DNA of 42,767 bases from positions 1 through 42,767 of the forward strand of contig JANYLH010000042.1 in assembly GCA_025357915.1 (NCBI GenBank), given 5' to 3'. How positions within the stretch are numbered: position 1 is the first letter of the stretch; each line of letters starts with the position of its first letter. Position numbers and translations under genes: made by a program. Below, piece after piece: positions 8,849 to 18,099 of this stretch. The notes under the pieces were generated by a model. The model was given only the letters and a program-made list of their open reading frames with translations, had not been told where the DNA came from and did no database searches. The stretch comes from Gammaproteobacteria bacterium (GTDB lineage Bacteria; Pseudomonadota; Gammaproteobacteria; Steroidobacterales; Steroidobacteraceae).

Positions 8849-9825
8849 CGCGCGCTGGTCCCCGCCAGGTCCGCGAGGCGCTTGTCGAGGGCCTGGATCA
8901 GCAGTTCCGCGGCGTCGACACCGAACTGCGCCTGCAGTTCACGCACGCCGGTGGGGCTGGTCACGTTGATTTCGGTAACGTAGTCGCCAATCACGTCGAG
9001 TCCCACAAACAGCATGCCCGCGGCGCGCAGCGCCGGTCCGATCTCGCCGGCGAGCCACCGGTCGCGCGCGCTGAGCGGGCGGGCGACGCCCCTGGCCCCG
9101 GCGGCGAGGTTGCCGCGGTTGTCGTGGGCGGCGGGGATGCGCGCCAGCGCATAAGGGAGTGGTTCGCCGTCGACCAGCAGCACGCGCGCGTCGCCGGTGG
9201 TGGTGATCTCGGGCAGGTATTTCTGCGCGATGGCGAAGCGCTGGCCGTACTCGGTGAGGGTCTCGAACACGACCGCCGAGTTCTTGTCGCCGGGGGTCAG
9301 CACGAAGATCGAGCGGCCGCCCATGCCGTGGAGCGGTTTGCAGACGATGGTGCCGTGGGTGGCCGCGAAAGCGGCCATTTCCTCCATGTCGCGCGTCACC
9401 AGCGTGGGCGCGCAACACTGCGGGAACCAGGCCGTGTAGACCTTTTCATTCATGTCGCGGAGCCCCCGCGGCCGGTTCACCACCAGGGCTCCGGCCAGCT
9501 CGGCGCGCTCGAGAATATAGGTGGCGTAGATGTATTCGGTGTCAAAGGGCGGGTCCTTGCGCATCAGGATCACCTCGAACCCGCCCATCGCGCTGGTGGC
9601 ATCCTCGCCCAGGCTGTACCAGCTGTTCGCGTCGGCACGCACCTCGAGTGGCCGCGTGCGCGCCTCTGCCACCCCGTCGCGCAACCGCAGATCCTGCAAT
9701 TCGGCGTAGTGAAGTTCAAAGCCGTGCTCTTTTGCGGCCAACAGTAGTGCCAGCGTGGTGTCCTTCTGGTACTTGATGTGATCGATCGGATCCATCACCA
9801 CCAGGAGCCGCTTCGCCTTATTCAT
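8845..9825 (-). CDS. gshB: Glutathione synthetase
   Basis: 326-residue ATP-grasp ligase joining gamma-glutamylcysteine and glycine. Recognisable blocks are 'VVMDPIDHIKYQKDTT' at the N-terminus, 'MRKDPPFDTEYIYATYIL', 'VCKPLHGMGGRSIF' (ATP-grasp loop), 'IAQKYLPEITTTGDARVLL' and 'INVTSPTGVRELQ'. The length is typical of the bacterial family. It is first in the operon gshB-tonB-yqgE-ruvX-pyrB-pyrK and is transcribed away from pilG. GGAAAG lies just upstream of the ATG. Divergent placement with pilG matches Pseudomonas. Confidence 0.96.
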   Translation of the reverse strand: MNKAKRLLVVMDPIDHIKYQKDTTLALLLAAKEHGFELHYAELQDLRLRDGVAEARTRPLEVRADANSWYSLGEDATSAMGGFEVILMRKDPPFDTEYIYATYILERAELAGALVVNRPRGLRDMNEKVYTAWFPQCCAPTLVTRDMEEMAAFAATHGTIVCKPLHGMGGRSIFVLTPGDKNSAVVFETLTEYGQRFAIAQKYLPEITTTGDARVLLVDGEPLPYALARIPAAHDNRGNLAAGARGVARPLSARDRWLAGEIGPALRAAGMLFVGLDVIGDYVTEINVTSPTGVRELQAQFGVDAAELLIQALDKRLADLAGTSAR

Positions 9826-9939
9826 GTCGCTTTCCTTGCATGACGCCGCGCGCGCGCGCCGTTCAAACTCGAATTATGTCCCGGCAACAGGGGGCTGGCT
9901 GCTCAAAACGTGACGCAGGTGGCATAGCCGGAGGGGTGC

Positions 9940-10012
9940 CGATATGTTAAAAAGATCAAATCTATTGAGGGCGCAGCACAGGTCACAGCATGAGCGCCCG
10001 CAGGTAACGATC
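9940..10012 (+). promoter_or_regulatory. AT-rich leader and probable promoter region of the Pil-Chp operon
   Basis: Positions 9941-9968 (gatatgttaaaaagatcaaa and following) are strikingly AT-rich for this genome. A GGAGGGG stretch at 9930-9936 followed by ATG at 9944 would allow a longer PilG. That extension would use TTA, AGA, CTA and AGG codons, which are rare here, so I read the segment as untranslated promoter or leader. No clear -35/-10 pair could be fixed. Confidence 0.4.
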
Positions 10013-10438
10013 ATGGAACCCAATGCCCAGAGGAGTGAGCCGGATTTGAACGACGCTGCCTCGCCGTTCCGTGGCCTCAAGGTGCTGGTCATCGATGACA
10101 GCAAGACCATCCGGCGCACGGCCGAAACGCTCCTGGCAAAGGAGGGCTGCGAGGTATTCACCGCGGTCGACGGGTTCGACGCGCTCACCAAGATCGCCGA
10201 CCACCAGCCCGACATCGTCTTCGTCGACATCATGATGCCGCGGCTCGATGGCTACCAGACCTGCGCGCTGATCAAGCACAACAAGGTCTTCCGCACCATA
10301 CCCGTGATCATGCTGTCCTCCAAGGACGGGTTGTTCGACCGTGCCCGCGGCCGCATTGTCGGATCCGAACACTATCTGACCAAGCCTTTCACCAAGGACG
10401 AGCTGCTGGGCGCCATCGAAGCGCAGATCGGGAGATAG
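10013..10438 (+). CDS. pilG: Pilus chemosensory response regulator PilG
   Basis: About 141 residues, a single CheY-like receiver. 'LKVLVIDDSKTIRRTAETLL', the acceptor Asp in 'FVDIMMPRLDGYQ', 'MLSSKDGLFD' and the Lys in 'YLTKPF' are all present and nearly identical to P. aeruginosa PilG. In the Pil-Chp system PilG is phosphorylated by ChpA, promotes pilus extension and affects cAMP signalling through FimV/CyaB. ATG 10013 is chosen over ATG 9944 because the extra 23 codons are AT-rich and full of rare codons, although 9944 has the stronger Shine-Dalgarno. It is first in the operon and four bases separate it from pilH. Confidence 0.92.
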   Translation: MEPNAQRSEPDLNDAASPFRGLKVLVIDDSKTIRRTAETLLAKEGCEVFTAVDGFDALTKIADHQPDIVFVDIMMPRLDGYQTCALIKHNKVFRTIPVIMLSSKDGLFDRARGRIVGSEHYLTKPFTKDELLGAIEAQIGR

Positions 10439-10441
10439 GCC

Positions 10442-10807
10442 ATGGCGCTGATTCTCATTGTCGACGATTCGCCCACCGAAGTGCACGTCATGCAGAAGGC
10501 GCTCGAGCGCCACGGCTACCGCACCGCCGTGGCCGGCGATGGCGAGGAAGGCATCCGGCTGGCGCGAGCGATGCATCCCGACCTCATTTTCATGGATATC
10601 GTCATGCCCGGCGTGAACGGCTACCAGGCCACGCGCACGCTGTCGAACGATCCGGACACCCGCACCATCCCGATCGTCATGGTCACCTCCAAGGGGCAGG
10701 AGACCGACCGTATCTGGGGCCTGCGCCAGGGAGCCGTGGATTACATGGTCAAGCCGGTGTCGATGGATCAGCTGGTCGAGAAGGCGCAGGCCGCGCTCGC
10801 CGCCTGA
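10442..10807 (+). CDS. pilH: Pilus chemosensory response regulator PilH
   Basis: 121-residue CheY-like receiver. 'LILIVDDSPTEVHVMQKALE', the phosphorylation site in 'IFMDIVMPGVNGYQATR' and 'YMVKPVSMDQL' are typical of PilH. In P. aeruginosa PilH counteracts PilG, acting as a phosphate sink or as a regulator linked to retraction through PilT/PilU. The gene starts three bases after the pilG stop and two bases separate it from pilI, so expression should be coupled. Confidence 0.93.
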   Translation: MALILIVDDSPTEVHVMQKALERHGYRTAVAGDGEEGIRLARAMHPDLIFMDIVMPGVNGYQATRTLSNDPDTRTIPIVMVTSKGQETDRIWGLRQGAVDYMVKPVSMDQLVEKAQAALAA

Positions 10808-10809
10808 AC

Positions 10810-11373
10810 ATGCTGGCGAGCGCATCGTTAAAGGCACTGCGCGACCGGCCGTATGAACTCCTCGCGGAGCTCGAACGGCGTGGCCGCGGCGCAACCGCCA
10901 GCCCGGAAACCCCCGGCGCCGCGGGCGCCGAGTGGGTCGGCGTCGCCGCGCGCATGGCCGGCGAGCTCTACCTGGTCGCACGCGAGGAAGCGCGCGAAGT
11001 CCTGGGCATCCCCACGCCGCTGACGCGCGTGCCGGGCGCGAAGGCCTGGGTGCTCGGCCTCGCCAACATCCGCGGCCAGCTGTTCCCGATCATCGACCTG
11101 CGCCAGTACCTGGGGGGCGGGGCGACGCCGATCACGCGCCTGACGCGCATCCTGGTGGCCAACCATCGCGACGTGCCCGCCGGCCTGGTGGTCGACGAGG
11201 TGCTCGGCTTCCGGCGTTTCAGCGAGTCGTCGTTCAGCAGCGAGGTGCCTACGACTATCCTGCAATGCAAGCAGGTCCTGGCAGGATCATTCCGCCACGA
11301 GCAGGAGCAGCTGCCGGTGCTGAGCCTGCGCAAACTCCTGGAAGACCCGGCGTTCACGGCGGCCTCGGCTTGA
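10810..11373 (+). CDS. pilI: CheW-like adaptor PilI
   Basis: 187-residue CheW-domain protein linking the chemoreceptor PilJ to the kinase ChpA. A variable N-terminal helix ('[19 protein letters not shown]') is typical of PilI. The CheW fold follows: '[19 protein letters not shown]', '[18 protein letters not shown]', 'DLRQYLG' and '[13 protein letters not shown]'. The start ATG is two bases from the pilH stop. The TGA overlaps the TTG start of pilJ by two bases (TTGA). Confidence 0.9.
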   Translation: MLASASLKALRDRPYELLAELERRGRGATASPETPGAAGAEWVGVAARMAGELYLVAREEAREVLGIPTPLTRVPGAKAWVLGLANIRGQLFPIIDLRQYLGGGATPITRLTRILVANHRDVPAGLVVDEVLGFRRFSESSFSSEVPTTILQCKQVLAGSFRHEQEQLPVLSLRKLLEDPAFTAASA

Positions 11374-12710
11374 ACGCGGAAGACCTCATCGATACCCGAC
11401 TGCTGCGGCGGCTGACGCTGGTCGCTGGCGGCCTGCTGGTGCTGGGCGCGCTGGCGTGGTTGCTGGCCTCCGGCGGCGGAACGCTTGGCATGGTGGGCGT
11501 GGCGCTGGTGCTGCTGGCGCTGGCGCCGCTCGGCATGTTGCTGGTACAGCTCGGTGCGCTGCGCCGTGCCGCCGAACGCCAGCTGCAGGCGACCAATACG
11601 CAGCGCCAGGAGAACGAGCGCAACCAGCGCTCCATCCTCAAGCTGCTCGACGAAATGGCGAGCCTCGCCGACGGCGACCTGACCGTGCAGGCGACCGTCA
11701 CCGAAGACATCACCGGTGCCATCGCCGATTCCGTGAACTACGCGGTCGAGGCGCTGCGCAAGCTCGTGGCCACGATCAACGCCTCGGCCATGCAGGTCGA
11801 TGCTTCGGCGCGCCAGACCCAGGCGCTGGGCACCCAGCTCGGCAAGGCCAGCGGCGTGCAAACCAGGCAGATCGCCTCGGCCACCGAGTCGATCGCGGCA
11901 ATGGCCTCATCCACCGAGGAGGTTTCGGGCAACGCCGAGCGCGCCGCCGACGTCGCCCGCCACTCGGTCGACGTCGCCCACAAGGGCGGTGAAGCCGTGC
12001 GCCGCACGATCGATGGCATGAACACGATCCGCGAGACCATCCAGGAGACCAGCAAGCGCATCAAGCGCCTGGGCGAGAGCTCGCAGGAGATCGGCAATAC
12101 GGTCGAGCTGATCAGCGACATCGCTGAGCAGACCAACATCCTGGCGCTCAATGCCTCGATCCAGGCGTCGATGGCCGGCGAGGCCGGCCGCGGCTTTGCC
12201 GTGGTCGCCGATGAGGTGCAGCGGCTCGCCGAGCGCGCCGCGACCGCTACCAAGCAGATCGACGTGCTGGTGCGCACTATCCAGACGGACACCAACGAGG
12301 CGGTGGTGTCGATGGAGCGCAGCACCACCGACGTGGTCGGCGGCGCGCTGCTGGCCGAAAACGCCGGTGCCGCGCTCGAGGAGATCGAGCAGGTCTCCAA
12401 CCAGATCGCCAGCCTGGTGCAGAACATCTCGGTAAGCTCGCGCAGCCAGTCGGCTGCGGCGCAGAATATCGCCCGCAACACGCAGGTGCTGCGCGAGGTG
12501 AGCACCCAGACGGCCGAGAGCACCCAGGCCACGGCGCAGGCGATCCTCAAGATGGCCGAGCTGGCTGCGGCGCTGCGCAAGTCGGTCGCCGGGTTCCGGC
12601 TGCCCGCGGCCGCGGCCGGCACGGCGGGCCGTGCTGCCGCGCCGGCAGCGGCGCCGGCGAGCGCCGACAGCAGCGGCCAATCGCGGCTCAAGAAGCTGGG
12701 CGGGGCCTGA
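11370..12710 (+). CDS. pilJ: Short PilJ-type chemoreceptor lacking a periplasmic sensor domain
   Basis: 446-residue methyl-accepting protein of the Pil-Chp system, starting at TTG 11370 overlapping the pilI stop (TTGA). Two transmembrane helices (about 15-33 and 39-60) are joined by only about five residues (SGGGT). A HAMP-like/PilJ linker follows ('[19 protein letters not shown]', '[17 protein letters not shown]') and then a complete signalling domain with the hairpin tip '[20 protein letters not shown]' and '[18 protein letters not shown]'. P. aeruginosa PilJ is about 680 residues and has two periplasmic PilJ domains; here that whole region is missing. The linker and tip sequences are still specifically PilJ-like. 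Residues 420-435 are a low-complexity Ala/Pro stretch before a SRLKKLGGA tail. An earlier in-frame opening (10932) is a shadow of pilI. Confidence 0.9.
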   Translation: MNAEDLIDTRLLRRLTLVAGGLLVLGALAWLLASGGGTLGMVGVALVLLALAPLGMLLVQLGALRRAAERQLQATNTQRQENERNQRSILKLLDEMASLADGDLTVQATVTEDITGAIADSVNYAVEALRKLVATINASAMQVDASARQTQALGTQLGKASGVQTRQIASATESIAAMASSTEEVSGNAERAADVARHSVDVAHKGGEAVRRTIDGMNTIRETIQETSKRIKRLGESSQEIGNTVELISDIAEQTNILALNASIQASMAGEAGRGFAVVADEVQRLAERAATATKQIDVLVRTIQTDTNEAVVSMERSTTDVVGGALLAENAGAALEEIEQVSNQIASLVQNISVSSRSQSAAAQNIARNTQVLREVSTQTAESTQATAQAILKMAELAAALRKSVAGFRLPAAAAGTAGRAAAPAAAPASADSSGQSRLKKLGGA

Positions 12711-12726
12711 GCTCGCTGCTGCTGTC

Positions 12727-15700
12727 ATGACCGAACTCGCCACCCAGACAATGCAGCAGACCGCGCGCGAGATCGGCGTGGCGCTGACTGACGCGCGCAC
12801 GGCGCTCGAGGCCCACGTCGAGCAGCCCGGCAACGGCGCGTTGCTCGAGCGCTGCGCCTTCGAGCTGCATCAGGTGCAGGGCGCGCTGCGGGTGCTGGAA
12901 ATCTACGGCGCCGCGCTGCTGGCCGAAGAGATGGAGCAGGTGGCGCGCTACCTGATCGGCGCGCGCGAAGAGCGCAAGAACCAGTCCGAGTCGCTCGATG
13001 CGCTGATGCGCGCCATGGTGCAGCTCCCCGGCTACCTCGAGCGCGTGCTCGCCGGCGGGCGTGACATGGCGCTGGTATTGCTGCCGCTCCTGAACGACCT
13101 GCGCGCCGTGCGTGGCTGCGCGCTGCTTTCGGAAGGCACACTGCTGTTGCTCAATCTCAAGTCCGACCGGCAGGCGCAGCCGACTTCACCGGCGCCCGGC
13201 GAGCCGCCACTGTCGCCTGCGCAATGGGCGCGGCGCCTGCGCGCGCGCTTCCAGGCCGGCCTGGTAGGCTGGATCCGCGGCGAACGGCTCGAACAGAATC
13301 TCGAGATCCTGGCGACCGTGGCCACGCGCCTCGAGCAGGTGGCGACGCAGCAGTGCGTGTTCCAGCTGTGGTGGGTGGTTGGCGCGCTGCTCGAAGCCTT
13401 GCGCGAGAACGGCACCGAGAGCAGCGTTTCGGTCAAGCGGCTGCTGGGCCTCGCCGATCGCGAGATCAGGCGCCTGTACGAACTGGGCGAGGCACGCTAC
13501 GCGCAGACGCCGCCGATCGAACTGCTGAACAACCTGTTGTACTACGTCGCGCGCTCCAGCACCGCTGGGCCGCGCGTCGCGGCGGTGCGCGCTTCATTCC
13601 GCCTCAACGAACTGCTGCCAGTCGACGACAACATCGAGCAGGAACGCGAGAGCCTGTCGGCCCCATCGGTCAAGCTCATGCACACGGTGGCGGTGGCGAT
13701 CCGCGAGGACCTGACGCGCGTCAAGGACGTGCTCGATATCTTCGTGCGCCGCGGCGGCGGCCAGGTCGAGGAGCTGAAGCCCCAGATCGAACTGCTGCGC
13801 AAGATCGGCGATACGCTCGGCGTCCTGGGGCTGGGTGAGCTGCGCGGTCGCGTGCAGGAGGCGAATGCACGGCTCGAAGCCGTGGTCGCGGGGCGCGAAA
13901 ACGCCGATGAAGCGACGCTGGTGCAGGTCGCGGCCACGCTGATCCAGGTGGAAGACCGTCTCGAAGGCCAGCTGGTCGGGTTAATCCTGCCGAAAGCAAC
14001 GCGGTCCGAGGCTGACGGCGAGCCAGTAGACCAGGATTTCGAACAGGTACAGGGCGCGGTGCTGCGCGAGTGCGTGGTCAACCTGGCGCGCGTCAAGGAA
14101 AGCATCGCGCAGAACGTGAGTGGCACGCTCGACGCCTCCGGGTTTGATTCCTGGCTGGAGCTCATGCGCGGCATCAAGGCCGGACTGCTGATGCTGGGCA
14201 AGGCGCGCGCGGTCGACGTCGTCGATGCCTTGACCGTCCAGTTGCGAAGGGTCATGCAGGCCGGTGGCATGCCACTGTCTGGAGCCTATCTTGACCGGCT
14301 CGCCGACGCGGTGGTCAGCCTCGAGTACTACATCGAAACGCTCCAGGCGGGACGCAGTGACCCCTGGTACATGCTCGATAATGCGCAGGCCTGCCTCGAG
14401 GTCCTCGGGCACGAGCCCGACCAGGTGGTGCCGACAGTGCCGCCGCTCAGCGCGGGCAACTATGCACGCACGGTGCGCATCCCGCCGCCCGAGCAGACGC
14501 TTCCCGGCGGGGCCCTCGATCCCGACAGCACTGCTCGCGTGCGCACGCCGCCGGTGCTGGCGGCCGCGCCGGCTCCGGAGGCGAACGCGATCGCCCGTGA
14601 TCCGGAAATGCTGGCGCTGTTCGCCGAGGAAGCGCGCGAAGAGCTGGAAAAGGTCCGCGCACAATACCCGGTGTGGGACCAGAACCCGCTGGAATCCGCG
14701 GCGCTGGCCACCGTCTGCCGCTCGTTCCATACGCTCAAAGGGAGCGGTCGCATGGTTGGCGCCCGCGAGCTCAGCGAATTTTCATGGGCGCTGGAGAACC
14801 TGGTGAACCGGCTGCTCGATGGCACGCTGGCGCGATCGCCCGAGATCCTCGGCACCCTGCGCGAGGCGATCGAACTGCTGCCGACGCTGGTCGCCGAGAT
14901 CGGCGCCGCGTCCGCGAACCGCACGCAGCCGATGCAACTGGTGGCCCGCGCCCACGCACTCGCGGCCGGGCGCGATGCGCGCGCGCCCGCTGACGCCGTG
15001 GCGGAAACCGCGCCGGAGCCCGCGCTGGCCGCGAGCGCGGACACCTCTGCCGGTGCGGCCCGCGAGTGGGCGGCCACCGAACGGCTCACGCCGCAGCAGG
15101 CGGCCGCCATCGTTGCGGCAGCGGTCCCGCCCGTCCCCGCGACCGGAGCGCTCGCGGAGGCGCCGCAGGCTCCCGCCGCGGACAGCGACGCGGCACTGCG
15201 CGAAATCTATGCGCGCGAGACCGCGACCCACGTGGCCACCGTGCGTGCCTGGCTGACGCGTGAGCAGCCGCACCCGGCGCCGCACGTGCTCACCGAAGAG
15301 GTCTATCGTGCCTGCCACACGTTGTCGGGCAGCTCGAAGATGGCCGAGGCCCGCCACGGCATCCGGCTCTCCGAGCCGCTGAATCACTGGCTGCGCAAGT
15401 CCTTTGACAGCGGCGTCGGGCTGGACGCGTCCGACCTGCTGCTGCTCTCCGACTGCATGGTCGCGATGGCGACTGTCGCGATGCAACTGGACGAGAGCAC
15501 CGGCTATTTCGTGGCGCATGACACGCTGCGCGCGCGCATCGCCCGCGCCGAATTTGAACTCGACCGGCGTATTGCCGAGGCCAACGAACACAGCGCGCGC
15601 ACCGGCGCGCACTCGCTGGCCCTGATTCACGACCTGCAGCAGCCGGCACCGGCGCCCCCGCCGGCCGCGAGTGCGCGCGCGCCCGCACTCGACTTCGATC

Positions 15701-18099
15701 CGGAAGTCGCTGCGATTTTCTGCGAGGAGGCCAGCGAGCTACTGGAAGCGGCGCAGTTCGCGCTGCAGTCCTGGAGCGCCGCGCCAGCAGCCGACGAGCA
15801 TCTGGCCGCGCTCAAGCGCTCGCTCCACACCTTCAAGGGCGGCGCCCGCATGGCCGGCGTCAGCGCGATGGGCGACCTGTCGCATGAACTCGAGAGCCTC
15901 GTCGTGCAGATCGGCAACGGTACTGCCGCGGGCGACGAGCGCGCCCGCGCAGTTGCGCAGGAAGCGGTCGATGAGCTGGCGCGCATGCGCGAGCAGGTGG
16001 CAGGTGGTCGCGCCGCGGCACCTGCGGATGCGCTGATTGCGAGCATCCAGGCCATTGCGCGCGGCGCAGAGCCCACGCCAGCGGCCGCCGCGGCGCCAGC
16101 GCCGCTGGTTGCAGACGCACCGCCGCCGTCCGCGCCGGTGGTGGTAGCGCCAGTCGCGCTGCAACCCGACCCGCTGCCGCTGGTGCCGGCAATTCCCCCG
16201 CCCGCCGCACTCGGCCAGGCGGCGCCCGTGCCTCCCGGCCGTGAGCCCGTGGCCGGCGCCGAGCGCGGCGAGATGGCGCGCGTCAGCGCGGAACTGCTCG
16301 ATCAGCTGCTCAACAACGCCGGCGAGGTGAGCATCTCGCGCGCCAGGCTGGAACAGCAGCTCGGTTCGGTGGAATTCAACCTGGCGGAGCTCTCGCGCAC
16401 CGTCACGCGCCTCAAGGAGCAGCTGCGCAAGCTCGAGATCGAAACCGAGGCGCAGGTGCTGCACCGGCACGACCAGGAGCCGGGCCATCGCCAGGATTTC
16501 GATCCGCTCGAACTCGACCGCTATTCCTCGATCCAGCAGTATTCGCGCGCGCTGGCCGAATCCGCCAACGACGTCGCCAGCCTGCAGCAGCTCATCGAGA
16601 GCCTGGTGGGTGAGGCACAGAACCAGCTGCAGTTGCAGTCGCGGACGGTCACCGAGCTGCAGAACGGCCTGATGCGCACGCGCATGGTCTCGTTCCAGCG
16701 CCACGTGCAGCGCCTGGCGCGCATCGTCCGCCAGGCCGCGGCCGACACGGACAAGCAGGCGGAGTTCGTGGTCGAGGGCGCCGCCGGCGAACTCGACCGC
16801 CAGGTGCTCGAGCGCATGCTGCCGCCGTTCGAGCATCTGCTGCGCAACGCGGTGGTGCACGGCATCGAGCTGCCCGCCGAGCGGCTTGCGCACGGCAAGG
16901 GCGCGGCGGGCCGCGTCCACCTCAAGCTCCAGCGCGAAGGCGCGGAAGTGATCGTCGAAGTCAGCGACGACGGCGCCGGCATGGACCTCGCCGCGATCCG
17001 CAGCAAGGGCCAGGCGCTGGGGCTGATCCACGCGGACCAGACGCTCGCCGACGACGATGTGATGCAGCTGGTGCTCGAACCGGGTTTCTCCACGGCCGGC
17101 ACGGTGACGCAGCAGGCCGGGCGCGGCGTCGGCATGGACGTGGTCGCCACCGAGATCAAGAAGCTGGGCGGCGCGCTGCACATGGACAGCAAGCCCGGCC
17201 AGGGTACGCGCTTCACGATCCGCCTGCCACTGACGCTCGCGGTGAGCCATTCGCTGGTGGTGCGCACCGGCGATGAGTATTACGCGCTGCCGCTGCCGAC
17301 CATCGAGGGCGTGGTGCGGCTGCCGCGCGAGGAAGTCGCCGCGCACCTGCGCAGCGACAGCGCCACCTTCAGCTACGGCGAGCACAAGTACCGCCTGCAG
17401 CCGCTGGCGCTGTACGTCGGCATGGAGGCTGCGCCGCTCGCGGAAACCGACGCGGCCATCCCGGTGGTGCTGGTGCGGGCCGGCGAGCATTCCACCGGGC
17501 TGGTGGCCGACGAGCTGATCGGCAGTCGTGAGATCGTGGTCAAGCCACTCGGACCGCAGATCGCCTCGATCCGCGGCATCTCCGGCGCTACCATCCTCAG
17601 CGACGGCCGCGTGGTCATTATTCTTGATATCGCGGCGCTGGTGCGTGCCGAATGGCGCGTGCGCGCCGCGCCCGCACCGCTGCGCGAACGCGGCGACCGG
17701 CGCACCTTCGCGCTGGTGGTTGACGATTCGATTACCGTGCGGCGCGTGACGCAGCGGCTGCTCGAGCGCAACGGCATGCGCGTCATGACCGCGCGCGACG
17801 GTGCCGATGCCGTGGCACTGCTGGCCGAGAACGTACCGGATATCATCCTGCTCGACATTGAGATGCCGCGCATGGACGGCTACGAAGTGGCTGCGCAGGT
17901 GCGCGCCGATCCGCGCCTCGCCGACGTGCCGATCATCATGATCACCTCGCGCGTCGGCGACAAACATCGCGCCCGCGCCATCGAGCTCGGCGTCGACGAT
18001 TATCTGGGCAAGCCCTACCAGGAGAGCCAGCTGATCGATGCAATCGCGCCGCTGGTGGCGCGGCGCCGCGCGCTGCAGGCTGCGGGCGCGGCCCGATGA
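12727..18099 (+). CDS. chpA: Hybrid chemosensory histidine kinase ChpA (multi-Hpt)
   Basis: 1790-residue CheA-like hybrid kinase. The N-terminal half has helical Hpt-like units: one around His48 ('FELHQVQGALRVLEIYG') and two apparently degenerate ones (about 320-400 and 440-520). Three Hpt domains with clear phosphate-accepting His follow: His668 ('SFHTLKGSGRMVG'), His864 ('ACHTLSGSSKMAE') and His1034 ('LHTFKGGARMAG'). Ala/Pro-rich linkers separate them. The dimerisation domain begins near 1183 ('MARVSAELLDQLLNNAGEVS'). Next come the GHKL ATPase (about 1374-1500: 'LLRNAVVHGIELP', 'VSDDGAGMDL', 'GRGVGMDVVATEI'), a CheW domain (about 1505-1640) and a receiver (Asp1710, Lys1762). It phosphorylates PilG and PilH. 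P. aeruginosa ChpA is about 2470 residues with more Hpt units, so this is a compact form. ATG 12727 lies 16 bases after pilJ, with no strong ribosome site. Confidence 0.94.
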   Translation: MTELATQTMQQTAREIGVALTDARTALEAHVEQPGNGALLERCAFELHQVQGALRVLEIYGAALLAEEMEQVARYLIGAREERKNQSESLDALMRAMVQLPGYLERVLAGGRDMALVLLPLLNDLRAVRGCALLSEGTLLLLNLKSDRQAQPTSPAPGEPPLSPAQWARRLRARFQAGLVGWIRGERLEQNLEILATVATRLEQVATQQCVFQLWWVVGALLEALRENGTESSVSVKRLLGLADREIRRLYELGEARYAQTPPIELLNNLLYYVARSSTAGPRVAAVRASFRLNELLPVDDNIEQERESLSAPSVKLMHTVAVAIREDLTRVKDVLDIFVRRGGGQVEELKPQIELLRKIGDTLGVLGLGELRGRVQEANARLEAVVAGRENADEATLVQVAATLIQVEDRLEGQLVGLILPKATRSEADGEPVDQDFEQVQGAVLRECVVNLARVKESIAQNVSGTLDASGFDSWLELMRGIKAGLLMLGKARAVDVVDALTVQLRRVMQAGGMPLSGAYLDRLADAVVSLEYYIETLQAGRSDPWYMLDNAQACLEVLGHEPDQVVPTVPPLSAGNYARTVRIPPPEQTLPGGALDPDSTARVRTPPVLAAAPAPEANAIARDPEMLALFAEEAREELEKVRAQYPVWDQNPLESAALATVCRSFHTLKGSGRMVGARELSEFSWALENLVNRLLDGTLARSPEILGTLREAIELLPTLVAEIGAASANRTQPMQLVARAHALAAGRDARAPADAVAETAPEPALAASADTSAGAAREWAATERLTPQQAAAIVAAAVPPVPATGALAEAPQAPAADSDAALREIYARETATHVATVRAWLTREQPHPAPHVLTEEVYRACHTLSGSSKMAEARHGIRLSEPLNHWLRKSFDSGVGLDASDLLLLSDCMVAMATVAMQLDESTGYFVAHDTLRARIARAEFELDRRIAEANEHSARTGAHSLALIHDLQQPAPAPPPAASARAPALDFDPEVAAIFCEEASELLEAAQFALQSWSAAPAADEHLAALKRSLHTFKGGARMAGVSAMGDLSHELESLVVQIGNGTAAGDERARAVAQEAVDELARMREQVAGGRAAAPADALIASIQAIARGAEPTPAAAAAPAPLVADAPPPSAPVVVAPVALQPDPLPLVPAIPPPAALGQAAPVPPGREPVAGAERGEMARVSAELLDQLLNNAGEVSISRARLEQQLGSVEFNLAELSRTVTRLKEQLRKLEIETEAQVLHRHDQEPGHRQDFDPLELDRYSSIQQYSRALAESANDVASLQQLIESLVGEAQNQLQLQSRTVTELQNGLMRTRMVSFQRHVQRLARIVRQAAADTDKQAEFVVEGAAGELDRQVLERMLPPFEHLLRNAVVHGIELPAERLAHGKGAAGRVHLKLQREGAEVIVEVSDDGAGMDLAAIRSKGQALGLIHADQTLADDDVMQLVLEPGFSTAGTVTQQAGRGVGMDVVATEIKKLGGALHMDSKPGQGTRFTIRLPLTLAVSHSLVVRTGDEYYALPLPTIEGVVRLPREEVAAHLRSDSATFSYGEHKYRLQPLALYVGMEAAPLAETDAAIPVVLVRAGEHSTGLVADELIGSREIVVKPLGPQIASIRGISGATILSDGRVVIILDIAALVRAEWRVRAAPAPLRERGDRRTFALVVDDSITVRRVTQRLLERNGMRVMTARDGADAVALLAENVPDIILLDIEMPRMDGYEVAAQVRADPRLADVPIIMITSRVGDKHRARAIELGVDDYLGKPYQESQLIDAIAPLVARRRALQAAGAAR

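Noticed and set aside
9944..10012. Longer PilG from ATG 9944 with a strong Shine-Dalgarno
   Set aside because: The added codons are AT-rich and rare in this genome and unconserved. Kept as a leader, although the ribosome site leaves some doubt.
10932..11369. N-terminal extension of PilJ from ATG 10932
   Set aside because: It is pilI read out of frame. PilJ starts at TTG 11370, where two membrane helices begin within 15 residues.
12631..12726. ChpA start at 12631
   Set aside because: It would overlap the end of pilJ in another frame. ATG 12727 after the pilJ stop gives the expected N-terminus.
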